Source: Isoetes taiwanensis (taxonomy: Eukaryota; Streptophyta; Lycopodiopsida; Isoetales; Isoetaceae). From it: a stretch of 64,000 nt of DNA. Positions 1-11,389 of the stretch are shown here, piece after piece. The notes under the pieces were generated by a model. That model made no database searches. It saw only the letters and a program-made list of their open reading frames with translations, and was not told the origin of the DNA. A program made the position numbers and the translations under genes. Each line of letters opens with the position of its first letter. Positions within the stretch are counted from its first letter, which is position 1. The DNA lies in the NCBI GenBank assembly GCA_021234155.1, contig JAJEKV010000030.1, forward strand, positions 10,602,525 through 10,666,524, read 5' to 3'.

Positions 1-94
1 TAATACAAGAAATGGTCCTGATTGCTCGATGTCGAGGATCGTCTTCTCATGGGTTTACAATCGGTCACACTGAGTGCCATTAAAATAAACTCAG

Positions 95-3000
95 CTAGTC
101 CAACTGTTCAAAGCCATAAGACATTACTTCCTCTTCAATGTTAATGATTTCCTCGATTTCAACCTCCTCAGCCTCGTATTCCTCTTCCTCATCACTTGGT
201 TCGCCACCTCTTAGAGCTTGCCTATCGGCACTTTCCTCTTCATTTAGCCTCTTCCATTCTGCTACCCAGCTCCTCCATTCATCTACCAGTTTACGCCTTT
301 GCTCAACTTCTTGGGCGTTAGAAATCAAAGATGATTCCTGGTCTTCAACATCATACTTTTTGCTGTACTTCTTCAAATTCTTTCCGATCTCGTTCTCATC
401 TTCAGCACTCAATAGCGAAGGTGGCCTCGGCCGCCATAAAAACTGTAAAGCATAAAATGTTCAACCACCATCTGAAGCAAAAAGACAAACATGGGACACC
501 AATTCCTTACTTGATAAAATTTGTCACGTAGGACCCGATACAGCAGCTTGCCATGGAAAGACCATATATTATACCCATTTTCCATCTGATGTGTAGATGT
601 AACAGTTGTTGCAACGTATCTGTGAATTCAGAATTTGATGTCAAAGTTTACTTGTTCCAAAGTATTACAAAATTTACAACCACAAACCTTCCAGTTGGAT
701 CCCAATCGACATCAGTGGCCATAAAGTGCTCCCCTACTGCCATTGTTTCCATCTCATCTGCATTATAAAACTCCAGCTGCCCATTGTATGACTTTAATCC
801 AGCAATCACAAGATAACGACCCATTGGAGACCAGTAAAGTGCATTTGCTTGTTTGTTTTTCAAGGTCAACAACTTGGTTACCCTGCCAACATTGGTGGGG
901 CTCCTCATGGAATAGAATGTCACATCTGGTCGGCTACCATCTCCATGTATTATAGCAAAGCGATGGCCTTTGGGTTCCCAGGCAAATGCAATAACCTTAT
1001 CATTCTTGTTTTCTAGTTCTAAGACCTCAATAGGGATATCTCTTTCCTTTATCCGAAATAGTTCAAAACCAGTGTAGGTACTTTTCTTTGTTTTTGTGTA
1101 GCGGTCTACCTTAACTGCGAGGTAGTCTCCGTTGCTCTGCCAGTACATTTTGCATTCACTCACACTAAATAGATTCTTCTGCCTTAACTCCTCCCTGGAA
1201 GGAATTTGCATTAAACTGACCTGCCATAATGAACATAAATGTTTAGGCGAGACAAGATATTAATGCGGAAGTGAAAATCCGTCTCTTGACACAGACCCTG
1301 GCAGGTTGGTTTCCTCCGCCACCTTCTGGCACAAAAAGGGCCAGCAACGGATCCGAGGGAGACCAGCTAAAATCCATAATGTTATCAACCCTAATGGATT
1401 TCTTATCCAAAAGCCCCATTGTCTCGGTTTCATACACACTTATTGCATTCTTACTTATTCTGGCAAAGTACTGGTCATCACGTCCTCCTGCCCATCTGCA
1501 TGCACCAAATATAAAGATTACCATCATTTATTAAATGACGTGTATTTCTCAATAGAAGCATTCACCTGAAGACTGGCCATACAACTCCACCAGTCCCACC
1601 AGTGACAAAATCATCTGCACTTCCCTTGAACTCACGAAGAATCTTTCCAGTTCGAATATCAAACAAATTCAAGCTGACTCTCTGCACAAAGATTTATATA
1701 CGGTCATAACCATGCAAAGAATCCAAAGAAAAAAAAAGGGTCAGTTCGCATGCCTGAGTGTCTTGAGGTGAACTTGGCTCATGACTGCTGTATGTCACAA
1801 GGTACCTTTCCCCTGGTGAAAAATCTATCAGCCGAACCTGTTCGAAATGTGAAGGTTTTACGTTCTATGTGCAGCAGCATCATCAATATAAATGGCCCAT
1901 GTTTACCTGTGGATGAGCAAAACGCATAATGCGATTGAATGTCTGCGCCCCTCCCCAAGTAGCAGCTCCTTGTCTATGGATTGTTGCAATATATGTACCA
2001 AGCGGTGACCACTGCACAAAGCTCTCTGTCCAAAACTGACCAACAAACATACTCAATTGATTGTTTCAGCTTTCATCAGGAATCTTTGGATTCCGCTATC
2101 AATCTTACCGAGCGATGGTATACAGGATCTGGCTTCTTGAGACGTGCATCATTCCAGTAAACCTCAGTTTCTGACCCAAATCTGATCACAAACTGATCAC
2201 GACCACGCTCATCTGTTAACCAGGCTAACAGATTCTCCTGAAGTGAACCGCAAATCACAAATAAGTAACCAAAATGCCAAACAATCTTAATAGGAAGGAA
2301 AAAACATACCCCAGGTGTATACGGTTTTGTCTCTGGAGGGGCCCATTCATCTGGTACTCTCGTATACTTTTCAAAGTCATCAAACATGTTCACAGTAAAT
2401 ATATGAGCTTTGTCCAATTTATAACCATTTGTCTGCTCCTTTGCAGTTGCTGCATCCTGTATGAAGAGGTTGAACAAATGAAATTACGTAATCTTCCCAT
2501 CATATAGCATTGAAATTTTCTATTTAGCTTTAGTCATGAAAATAGAATGGAGGAGTTGTGTATTTCCTTCTTGAAGCGATCAAGAAGCATGAAAGATGTC
2601 TACAAGTCTTATTTCCAGTACTTAATTATGTAAGTACTTTATGCGCTCACAAATTTGACAAGTTATGTTCATACTTAATATAACCTCTGAGCAAAGCTTG
2701 CTGTTGTTTTCTTGGATGGTGCTATTGTGTAAAAAAGCAGATCATATTTAGCATCTGATAATTTTAAGGACAGAAAAACTTCACTTTTACCTTCATAAGC
2801 AAAGATGGGACATATTGTTTCTATTCAGGGATTGAGGTGAATCTAGCTAAGGCACATGAAATAAAAGCATTATCAGAAACATAAAATCTTTTAAAAAGCT
2901 ACCAGGTATCTGCTCTTTGGGCATTATCTATTGCCATTATCCCAGGTTCGTTGGCATTTGTTATAACTATCCTGGTCTCAGTTGCAAGATTTCTCTAAGC

Positions 3001-4173
3001 CCTTCCTTTCTTTGTTCGCAGTAGCTCAGAATAAACATGCCATTGCTTTCAAAAGCATGAAACTCTGTTCCGCAGGGCTAAACTCTTGGTTGTGTGCTAC
3101 ATATTTGTAAAAGTAAAAGTTCTAAATTGAATAGCAAAGTCAATTTTTATTGACCTCAAATTTTGGTTAACCCATATCAGAGTGATACATTATTCACTGT
3201 AAGTCAGGTGCGTAAAACAAAGTAGCTATCATTCACTAATTAGAGGTATTTTGATGCTTATAATTTGGTTTCTGAAAAATGATGAATGTAAGAATGCAGG
3301 TCCAAAATACTAGACAATCTTGGGAATTGGCATCATTACTGTTGCATATAAAACAGTTGTACTCTTCAGGAGTTTTCCCAGATGATCTGTGCTAAGGAAT
3401 GCCTTATAAAGCAGGCGTACTATGCAGGATGTAGCCAGCTTGGGTAAAAGGCATGAGCATTACTTTGCACTTTTATTGGAATAGTGAGGCACTTGCATTT
3501 ATCAGCAAATTGTGTGTAATAAAACATTGAAGCACATTAATCTGTCATTGTTCTTCTTACAAAGAATGTGTAAACTTGTAACGACCTCAACATTTTAAAG
3601 ATCATTTTCTCTAGTTGCACCCTCTACTATGACCTTGTTCAGTTGTAAGTTTGCTGCTTAAATGTTCTACGTTAAAACATAAAATCTCAAAAAAATTTAC
3701 TTGAAAAAACCATACTTGAGGGGTAGTATATTCAATAAATGCATAGCCTTTGCTCTTTCCAGTTTCAGGATCAGTCGGCATCCAGAATCCTCTCTCCCTT
3801 ATGCTTCCAATTTGACCAAAAATCTTGTGAAGCACGGTTTCAAGTTTGCCAAACTTCTCTGGCGCCACGATTGGCAAGTTATCCACTATTATTATATTGC
3901 CAAAACCTGTTTCCGTTTCCTGTATTTCTTCCTCTTCTTCCTCATCTTCACTGTTAAATAACAAAAGATGTTCATGAATGCACCCAAATGTGACGAAATC
4001 AAATAAGTAGCAAGCAAGAATTACCTCTTGATGCCCATGTCTTCACCGGGCGGAAGATGGATTTCATCGAGCCGAACTTGAGACCAATCAATGTTAATCG
4101 CTACCTTGGGGGCCTCCTGAGGCTCTGAGGCAAGCCGATGCGGGGGCAAAGGCGCTTCCAGGAGGTCCGCCAT
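95..4173 (-). CDS. EIF3B: Eukaryotic translation initiation factor 3 subunit B (eIF3b), complete 11-exon gene
   Basis: eIF3b is a core scaffold of the cytosolic eIF3 complex, which joins the 40S subunit and promotes scanning. Exons on the minus strand, read from sequence: 4173-4025, 3950-3716, 2456-2310, 2237-2109, 2035-1907, 1837-1754, 1681-1566, 1495-1297, 1220-688, 619-511, 442-95. All phases agree and give about 725 residues, close to the usual plant length. The start MADLLEAPLPPHR lies just after a telo-box. Domains in order: acidic N-terminus, RRM (exon 2, with GNIIIVDNLP and KGYAFIEY), WD-type beta-propeller (exons 3-10, with WTESFVQWSPLGTY and MYWQSNGDYLAVKVDRYTKT), and an acidic C-terminal tail (EEEEYEAEEVEIEEI) that in the family contacts eIF3i/g. 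The intron after exon 6 begins GC (GC-AG type). Intron 2 is about 1.26 kb. No frame damage is seen, so this is probably a functional housekeeping gene. Confidence 0.94.
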
Positions 4174-4196
4174 CCTGTTACAAAACCCTTACAGGG

Positions 4197-4205
4197 AAAC
4201 CCTAA
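4197..4205 (+). promoter_or_regulatory. telo-box (AAACCCTAA) in the eIF3b leader/promoter
   Basis: AAACCCTAA lies 24 bases upstream of the eIF3b ATG, with a related ACCCT-type stretch between. In plants this motif is common near the start of ribosomal-protein and translation-factor genes, where it acts with other elements in dividing cells. Position and sequence are seen; the role here is inferred. Confidence 0.6.
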
Positions 4206-5143
4206 AAAATAATTCACCTATGCTGTTAAAATGAAGATGAAGAAATGGGCCATGGTAAAATGGTTAAGAAAAAAATGTAAAAGGTTAAAAAGGTGAGTGT
4301 CCTGTCACTTGAGTCTTCATCCTACTATAGCATGCATGGAAAATGCAGATTCTCTTTTGGTGTGACAAATAGTATATAAACAAACAATGTTCTTATAAAC
4401 TCTGTTTATTTTACTTGGGAAAATTTTATCGCGGTGGCACCAGAAATGTCTGCATGCTTGCATTTAGAATGGCAAAATTAGGCACGTGAGCATAGAGGGC
4501 AAGATCCATTGTAGTTTTGCAAAGCTTTTGCAGACTATTGGCTCTGCAAAAGCTGGGTTGCGCTTGTCCATATGCCCTAAAAGCCATTCTTCGGGGCTCC
4601 CATTCACAATGCAAAATTTTCATAGTCGAATGAGTACAAATGAATATGACTGTTGAAGGCAAGGCATAAAAATGAGGAAGAACCTATGAACCAAATTTTG
4701 CACTTGATGCTCTTGTCCAGTACAATCTGTGGCTGAAGTGGTCGAATTTGGTAAGCAGACTGGTCCAGTATAGGTTGCAAGTTCACTATCTTGGCGGCCT
4801 TTTGACTTGTCAAAGAATTGGATGGGCTTCTAGATAATCTCTTCTCTCCACTTGTCTCGATGCTATTGGTTGCGTATCCCATTGCAAGTTAAGACATTCT
4901 CTCTCCTCTCTCCATTTCTCTTTTCCATGGGCTATTCTCTATCCTCTTTCTTACCCATTATGTATTCATGACACAATAAGAATAGCACCATTTTATCGCT
5001 CTAACACCATCCTTTTCTCTCTTTCCTTTGGCGGTGGTCGATCATATCGTCTTCTAGCTTGCCTATACTAATTCTGGATTCATTTATGTTATAGCATAAT
5101 CTTATTTGTTTAAGAAACTATTACATCTAATCTGAGCCTTTTT
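4206..5143. other. Intergenic; presumed divergent promoter region
   Basis: No convincing coding region. A minus-strand open stretch at 4604-4882 lacks family resemblance. The segment separates the eIF3b start from the next gene on the plus strand, so promoters for both would lie here. CT-rich runs occur near 4890-5040. Confidence 0.4.
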
Positions 5144-5644
5144 ATGGAAGATCTATTGCAAGAGAGCCATGTTTTGAAGATTAATTATGATATATGGTGT
5201 GATCGCCAATGCTTTTCCAAGAAAGAGACATGCCCAAGTTTGAAAACTGATAAAATCGGACTGAAGACCCTCCAGACCATTTTGGAAGCCTCTGGATGGA
5301 GCATGGAGAAGAAATGTCTAAAGGAACCTGCTAAAAGAAGTTTGGGGGGCTTCATAACTGTTATGCCATGGGAAAGCGAAGGAGAGGTGGAATTGTGGAG
5401 CCATGCTTTGGAGGAGGAGGAGGAGGAGGAGGAGGAGGAGGAGGAGGAGGAGGCAGCATGTCCTCATGGTGAGCATCAGTGCCCAATGGCCAAATGGTTG
5501 TCTGAGTACTTGGGAAATATGATGTGTACTCTTAGAAATGCAGGTTGGAAAGAAGAAGAGATCCAAGAGATGATCCCTATCCATTCAATAGCAAGGTTGA
5601 AGGCAAAAATAAATTGTTTAAACAACAGCACTGCAAACAATTAG
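5144..5644 (+). CDS. Unrecognised small acidic protein with a poly-Glu run
   Basis: Single open reading frame of 166 residues, ATG to TAG. I do not recognise the family. It has an N-terminal half with LQTILEASGWSM (about residues 45-56), a central run of 14 glutamates encoded by a GAG/GGA repeat, then a Cys/His-bearing stretch (ACPHGEHQCPMAKW) and a C-terminal Trp-containing helix-like segment (AGWKEEEIQEMIP). The motif LQxILEASGWS is also in the convergent gene at 6476-6907, where it follows a similar acidic or Cys-rich lead-in, so the two are probably diverged paralogues. There is no signal peptide or membrane segment. Codons look normal apart from the repeat. It could be a real lineage-specific gene or a decayed duplicate. 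Confidence 0.5.
   Translation: MEDLLQESHVLKINYDIWCDRQCFSKKETCPSLKTDKIGLKTLQTILEASGWSMEKKCLKEPAKRSLGGFITVMPWESEGEVELWSHALEEEEEEEEEEEEEEAACPHGEHQCPMAKWLSEYLGNMMCTLRNAGWKEEEIQEMIPIHSIARLKAKINCLNNSTANN
5411..5453 (+). repeat. (GAG)n trinucleotide repeat inside a coding region
   Basis: About 14 GAG units in frame encode poly-glutamate in the small acidic protein. A tract of this type is length-variable and stays in frame. Confidence 0.85.
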
Positions 5645-6475
5645 GAATGTATAACTTGGATGTTTATGGTCTAATAATCATGTTATTAATCAAGCCCAAT
5701 ACAGATGCCTAGCTTTTACACTATACAATGTATATTTCCATCCAAAGCACTCATTATAAAGTCATGCAGTCTAAATGGGACCAGATTGTGTTGATGCATT
5801 GGTGCTTAAGTAAAAGTTGATATTTACGATGATTTGGAAAAACCTCAAGTTTATAAAATCTAATGATTTCTTGTTTGTGGCACTTGTTTCACATAGCTAA
5901 AGAGCATTCATAGTGGCATTTTCTATACAAAATGCATCTACCTCTCCTCCCTCCCTTCCCTTTTTCGTTTCCTTTCTAAGACATCAGTCTGATATTCACA
6001 TTGATCATCATTAGTCCAGTACATATTTTAGATACAGCCAATCCACTATTGACAGCAATATTTTTATGGTAGTGGTCCTCCATTTGTGCAATAGATGTAA
6101 GATCTCTACCAGCTTGAAACACATGATCTTACACATTTGTTCCTATATCCAAAATCTTATAAGATACACCAATTAAATGGTTACATATTGTGAAATGGCT
6201 AAGGAATAGTATATTCATACTATTGGAAGAGAGTGATCTTTATTCCCAACATTCAAAAGCCTATTACTGTCATTGTGGAGGTAGAGTATATTATTATGCA
6301 AGATAGTTTAAAACACGTGGGACAAGATGTAGTCACACCCTCAGCAATAATATGCATACTTATAAAGAGCTTACACAAATGATTGGGATCCTCTCCTCGT
6401 TCCACCCCATTTCTTTTAGACTATGTTCCATGTTTTCAAAGTACGTAAATAACCCTTAACCAATAAGTTCTCCAG
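5645..6475. other. Intergenic between two convergent small genes
   Basis: AT-rich, with short polypyrimidine patches near 5940-5980. No open frame with family resemblance, RNA gene or obvious repeat was seen. It should hold the 3' ends of both flanking transcripts. Confidence 0.4.
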
Positions 6476-6907
6476 TCATGCAACCTTCAGACCATTGAAG
6501 GTCACACCTTCTTCTACCATGTGGTTGGATCCAATTACTGCAATGATGAAGCTCCTTATCCATCTAGGGGAAAACATAGCTCCTTTTCTCCCATTTCTAT
6601 TGACAACATTTAAGCCCTTTTTACTACTCGTCATATCATTTCTAATGCTCCATCCAGAAGCTTCTAGTATTGCTTGGAGACTTATAACACCCATTTGCTT
6701 ATCTTCTTCGTAATCGACTTCTTCTTCACTAGCATACCAAGTATTATAAATCCTATTCAATCTTTTTATTCGAAAACCACAACATAAAACGTGGTTTGGA
6801 TCTACATCAAACTCGGCATTGCTAGCCAAACTTGGAGAGGTGTCAACCATTTCTACTGTGAATGGAGAATGTAGTAAAGAGCATATATTAGGGTTCAAAG
6901 TTGACAT
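6476..6907 (-). CDS. Unrecognised small protein, paralogue-like to the 5144-5644 gene
   Basis: Open frame of 143 residues on the minus strand, start MSTLNPNICSLLHSP. I do not recognise the family. Residues about 72-84 read SLQAILEASGWSI, matching LQTILEASGWSM in the plus-strand gene 0.8 kb away. In both, the motif is preceded by an aromatic/Trp segment (YNTWYASEEE here, YDIWCDRQC there) and an acidic or Lys-rich linker, and followed by a basic stretch (SSKKGLNVVNRNGRKG). The C-terminus IRSFIIAVIGSNHMVEEG is hydrophobic but short. Convergent orientation and the shared motif suggest an inverted local duplication. Expression is unknown. Confidence 0.45.
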   Translation of the reverse strand: MSTLNPNICSLLHSPFTVEMVDTSPSLASNAEFDVDPNHVLCCGFRIKRLNRIYNTWYASEEEVDYEEDKQMGVISLQAILEASGWSIRNDMTSSKKGLNVVNRNGRKGAMFSPRWIRSFIIAVIGSNHMVEEGVTFNGLKVA

Positions 6908-7960
6908 TTGGGGATCTGAACTAGAGCATGTTCATATCCTTTTTGGAAACTTAAACTGATCAAACCAAGCCTGACAATATAAGCTAAGGTGATACAAGAG
7001 AAATGTTGCAGCGGTGATTGGGCTGTAGGATATTAAAATGCACGGAAGAGAGGAAACACTCGATGGCCCAGACTGTGACTGTCACGTATTCCAATGTCAA
7101 AGTTCGATCTTTTCACCCCCTTGTGCCCTTAGAGTGGGCCTACTGGCTTTGTTCCATTGCCCTCAACAACAACTTGTACTCTACTAGATTAGATTGTGGT
7201 TGTTATAAAACCCCCCCTCATTTTCTTTATCTAGTTCGGACCACATGTAAGCAATTGTTGGCAATGAAGAACCTGCTCATATTCTTTAGGACCACATGTC
7301 AGCAGCTGTCCATTGATGATGTGCCCCCTTGTAAGTGCATCTTGCCATATGGACAATCAAATCAGACTCACTTTGACCTTTTGACAGAGTTACGTTTTTA
7401 ACTTTTATACATGGGAATATAGTGCCCTCATTTTGCCATCATTTGTTTTGTCCTTTTAAAAAGGTTGGCTATCATGGTTATGTTTTTTTGGAGGCTCGTG
7501 TGACTAAGAATGCAATAGCACAAAAGTTTCGTCATTATTCTTCCCTCTTACTTGATTGTGACTCGTGTTTATCGAATGATATGGTAATAATGACTCCAAA
7601 GTTTACGCAATCATTTTATAAAGCTTATATTTAAGCCTCTATTACAACTATTGATTTGTGATAAGATAGGCTTCGTATGGAGCTTGTCTTTGGTACGGGA
7701 TAAGGATATGTTGATCATCCCTTTCTTAGTGAAAAAAAAAAAGAGTATTCTTATACAAGAATCAAACAAACCAATTCATTGAAAACCCTCCTCCATGCCA
7801 GTGATATGATAATCTCCCTCACTTGTGTTTGACGAGGATTGACGAACACCTGAACCACTTGAAAATTGGATATATCAATGTTGTCAAATGAGAGAAGATG
7901 AACACTACACTTTTCAAATGTGTCCAGTATTAGCAGCTTCCAGACCAAAATAGGAATGGT
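6908..7960. other. No supported gene
   Basis: Open stretches at 7018-7401 and 7422-7634 on the plus strand have no recognisable motif and biased, low-information composition. I see no RNA gene or clear repeat here. Confidence 0.35.
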
Positions 7961-8177
7961 GGTACTATAATCTTATATTCTTGCACTGCGACTCGCATGA
8001 AACCAACAAAGCGCCCGGATAGATAGGCTTCTCATTCATCTCAGCAGATTTTCTACAATGGTGGACAGTGGATAGCCGCACACATGCGAACTACCCACGA
8101 AAAATAAAGGGAAAATCCAATTATATCATTTGGACCCCAAAACAAATACAATGCTAATAGATGAGTGGCTGATGTAC

Positions 8178-8262
8178 CTGCCGAAAGCTTATCACCGGGA
8201 TTAAAAAACCCCGCCCTTTCGGGTTTTCGAGGAAAAACCCTAGTGATAAGCCTTCGGCAAGG
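8178..8262. mobile_element. ~85-bp foldback unit, copy A
   Basis: Flanked by inverted 17-bp arms (TGCCGAAAGCTTATCAC and its near-complement GTGATAAGCCTTCGGCA). The centre holds TTAAAAAACCCCGCC and TTTTCGAGGAAAAACCC. Reverse-complemented, it aligns with copies at about 9871-9956 and 15257-15335. It may be a very small MITE or the terminal hairpin of a larger element. Confidence 0.6.
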
Positions 8263-8391
8263 GGCTTAGACAAACGTAAGGCATAGAATCACTCCCAAAA
8301 ACCCGCGCATGGAGAAGTCAAAACGGATGGCGCTCGCCAACCTGTACCTGCACATCACCAACAACAAACGAGAAACATACCAAAGAATAGC

Positions 8392-8436
8392 ATCACCCAG
8401 TGGGTGGAAAAAAAGCATCACCCACCGGGTGGAAAA
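8392..8436. repeat. Two CACCC...GGGTG hairpin units
   Basis: Two tandem units of the form GCATCACCC-N3-GGGTGGAAAAA, each a short perfect inverted repeat. The same unit forms a larger array at 37159-37380, so the two loci share a repeat family. Confidence 0.7.
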
Positions 8437-8597
8437 ACATGATAAACAGAACTTGTACAAAATATAATAAACAAAGAAGGGGAGGGTGGGTTCAAAGAGA
8501 ATAAAGGTGCTGGCTTTGAAGAGGAAGCGCCGATGAAACGTCGATGAAGAACTTCGCAATAAGTAGCAAACACCCAACCCGATGAACGGCCCAAAAC

Positions 8598-9031
8598 GCG
8601 CATGCGGCGCATGCAATGCATGCATGCTTTCGTCTTGAGCAAGAATCTTGGATTAAACTCACGCCGAATCGGCGACATTCTTGCACTGCGACTTCGCATG
8701 AAACCAACAAAAAGCCCGAATACCAAAGGACTTCCTTAACAAACTAGGATCGAGGGCGAAGGTCACATGATGAAGGCTAAAGGCGGAAAGGACAGCGAGA
8801 AAGCAACGCCAAATTGGCCAAACCAGGCGGGGAAGAAGCCCCTCCCCTCACACGAAACAAATCAAAGAGAATAAGGTACTGCTGAGAGAAGAGGAAGCGC
8901 CGATGAAACGTCGATGAAGAACTCTGCAATAAGTAGCAAACACCCAACCTGATGAACGGCCCAAAACGCATGCGATGCATGCATGCGACGCATGCGATGC
9001 ATGCATGCGACGCATGCAATGCATGCATGCT
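8598..9031. repeat. GCATGC-rich alternating purine-pyrimidine repeats
   Basis: Runs of GCATGC/ATGCATGC at 8598-8630 and about 8967-9031, the longer one with several tandem units of GACGCATGCGATGCATGCAT. Each run is self-complementary and contains CATGCA, the core bound by B3-type seed regulators. No regulatory role is shown. Confidence 0.7.
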
Positions 9032-9150
9032 CGTCTTGAGCAAGAATGCCGATTCGCTACGCGAATCGACGACATCAAGAAGGTTCTTGAGCACCGAAAC
9101 CATTGATATTTAGTAAGCATATTACTATAAATGTTTTTTTCCTTTTTTTC

Positions 9151-9183
9151 CCTTGAAAACCTTGAAAACCTTGAAAACCTTTA
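9151..9183 (+). repeat. 10-bp tandem repeat (CTTGAAAACC)x3
   Basis: Three tandem copies of CTTGAAAACC follow a T-rich run. This is simple sequence with no gene. Confidence 0.75.
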
Positions 9184-9189
9184 GGACAC

Positions 9190-9870
9190 AATAATGGGCT
9201 TGCTACGCTCTTTTTGTATTGGCCCCATCTTCGCGAACAATATAAAATAATAAATCCATTCAATTCTCCAAGAATGTTAAAATTTTACCGATCCATTGAC
9301 ATGCCTACTCACTATCGAATTTTGTTTACCTGATGCCAATACATCTGGAAAATAAAATTTTAAATTAGCAAGTTGGAAAGCGGGTTAGATTGCATAGGTT
9401 TGACATAGATAAAGATCATGACTTAATGGATGTTGCTATGTTTGCATGCAGTATCTATTCTGCTCTCGTTCTTGTATCATGTTGATTATGTGCGCCTGCT
9501 CCGATCCCTGTTCTACAAGCATATATATTGATACACCTGATTATAAAAAGGTCAAGGTATCGCAGTTATTCACGCAGGTGCACCATTAACTAATAATTGA
9601 CACAAATAGATGGATCGATGAACCAAAAGAGTCTAGAATTTGTGAGTGTTATCAGCAAAGAATCCTAAAAGATGGACGACATAAACTCCAAGTTTGTCTA
9701 GCATTTATAATCATCATAGATAAGTATCTTCCTTGGCCTCACATCAATCCCCACCTGCACTTTTACATACATATGGTTGTTGCACTAGCATCTTATATAT
9801 TGGAGGTGCTAGAACAACATACACAATTGCTTGATCCATAACACTAAGGGCATGTATACATATTCCTCAG
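9190..9870. other. No supported gene
   Basis: AT-rich sequence without recognisable coding, RNA or repeat structure. Confidence 0.35.
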
Positions 9871-9956
9871 TGGGCTCATTACTATCAAGGTTTTCCCCTC
9901 AAAAACCCTCCAGGCAGGGTTTTTTAATCCTAACTAGTAATGCACTTAGTGCATCT
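9871..9956. mobile_element. ~85-bp foldback unit, copy B
   Basis: Left part CATTACTATCAAGG, centre TTTTCCCCTCAAAAACCC then GGCAGGGTTTTTTAATCC, right part ACTAGTAATG. It shares order and sequence with copies A (inverted) and C, and its ends (CATTACT.../...AGTAATG) are complementary. Confidence 0.6.
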
Positions 9957-9985
9957 ATTATATCATCCCATAGACTTTTAGTATC

Positions 9986-10022
9986 CATGGACGTGAAAAA
10001 TCAAATCAAATCAAATCAATTC
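9986..10022 (+). repeat. SINE/LINE-type 3' tail with (ATCAA)n
   Basis: CCATGGACGTGAAAA followed by repeated ATCAA. The junction resembles the 3' end of the SINE at 17173-17338 (CCGTGGACGATAAAA then ATTCT repeats), so this is probably a truncated retroposon end with a different simple tail. Confidence 0.45.
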
Positions 10023-10184
10023 TTATATTTTTTAGCATGTATTTATGTTAGATTGTTCTCTTAAAGTTGTTTTAGTGTGCAACCACCCACAATCTCCTCT
10101 CTCATTTTATATTCATATTGTTCTTTAATTGTCTAATAAAGGAAAAGATGAGGAGATATAGATAGCATAAAGATAAGGTCCTTA

Positions 10185-10305
10185 ACGATAAATATCGTAT
10201 CGGGCAAAGACTGATAACCACCTTATTTATTGACTCATAAAGAAAAAACTCTTCAAGGATAAATACCATATCGAGCAAAGACCGATAACCACCTTATCCG
10301 GCTTA
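10185..10305 (+). repeat. Direct repeat of ~40 bp
   Basis: TAAATATCGTATCGGGCAAA...CCACCTTAT at about 10190 recurs as TAAATACCATATCGAGCAAA...CCACCTTAT at about 10261. A similar short direct duplication (GTATGCATAAGTGGGGT) occurs at about 10580-10660. These are probably remnants of one decayed repeat region. Confidence 0.55.
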
Positions 10306-11389
10306 TCTAAGTGGACTAGTACTGATAATTAATTATTTACCCTCCACCAGTATGATAACTAGTTATCAGCCTGCACCAATAGTGATAACCAAAAAACAAG
10401 GACTCTCACTTTACATAAAAGAGTCCGATACGGATAAATATCACATAATCACTCATAATATCTAGTAATAAGTGTCAACCCCTACATGATTGCTATGTGG
10501 CGTTCCTTAGGCAGGCAAATCTTTAAAGGTTAATATAAATACAGAAGTGAAAAGAATTCCATATATTAAAAAAGATGAAAGTATGCATAAGTGGGGTGTA
10601 ATGTTTGTGGAAAGGGAGACATTAAATATTCTCAAGACGAGTGTATGCATAAGTGGGGTTTAATATTTCTGAAAAGTAAGACAACCAAATATTCTCTTCA
10701 TGGAGCATATATTGACCATTTTAAGTGTCAAGAATACTCAAAGAATAGAATAGAATAGAATTAAAATTTTCATCAAGTTGCTTATGTATGGTCACAATGA
10801 GAAAAAGAAGCAATTTTTATGTCATGCCACATAGAAAAAAACAGAGCTATAAAGCTATTAATGAGTAGATGCTAAAATGGATGACGAGAAATTGACCTCC
10901 TCATCAATAATGACATCATTTTGTGAAAAGTCCTTTATATTTAAATTCTAGCATTTTTGGAATGACATAGGGTCATGGAAATGACAACATTCCACTTCAA
11001 AAGATATAGAAAGGACATTGATCACACATTGTATCTCTTTATCTTGAATATGCAATGGATGAGGTGGAGTTTGGTTAGATCTAAATTATGTAATAGTTTT
11101 TTATTCTTATGCTTTGTTGAAGTTAAAGTGAAAGTCAATTTGTTTTTTCCTCATTATTTGTCACTCTGTTGTTATGGGTAGGTCTCTTCACAAATCAAAG
11201 AATTGGCATTTTTGAACATTCTATTTATGTGCCAAAAAGTCTTAAAACTATTTTAGGTCTGGGTGGATCTAGGCCATTTGAAAGAAAAATCTTGACATCT
11301 TAAACGTTCACTAGCACGACAAACACTCCAGTAACTATAAGGAGAAAAATGTAAGAAAATATCCATAGCTATACTTCACACTTACGGTT
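10306..11389. other. No supported gene
   Basis: AT-rich. It holds a short AATAG simple repeat at about 10743-10762 and a meaningless open frame at 10975-11181. Confidence 0.35.

Larger units (their letters stand above)
7970..9060. repeat. Cluster of duplicated short segments
   Basis: Two pairs of direct repeats. The segment at 7974-8022 (TTGCACTGCGACTCGCATGA) recurs at 8677-8722. The segment 8494-8650 (containing AGGAAGCGCCGATGAAACGT) recurs at 8862-9050 with few differences. Both copies of the second pair end in GCATGC-rich DNA. The pattern fits a decayed non-autonomous element or local tandem duplication. Open frames through it have repetitive, non-protein-like composition. Confidence 0.7.

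Noticed and set aside
5318-5584. Minus-strand poly-Leu frame
   Set aside because: It is the antisense of the GAG repeat in the plus-strand gene.
7018-7634. Two adjacent plus-strand open frames as a gene
   Set aside because: No recognisable domain, no splice logic joining them, and poor protein-like composition.
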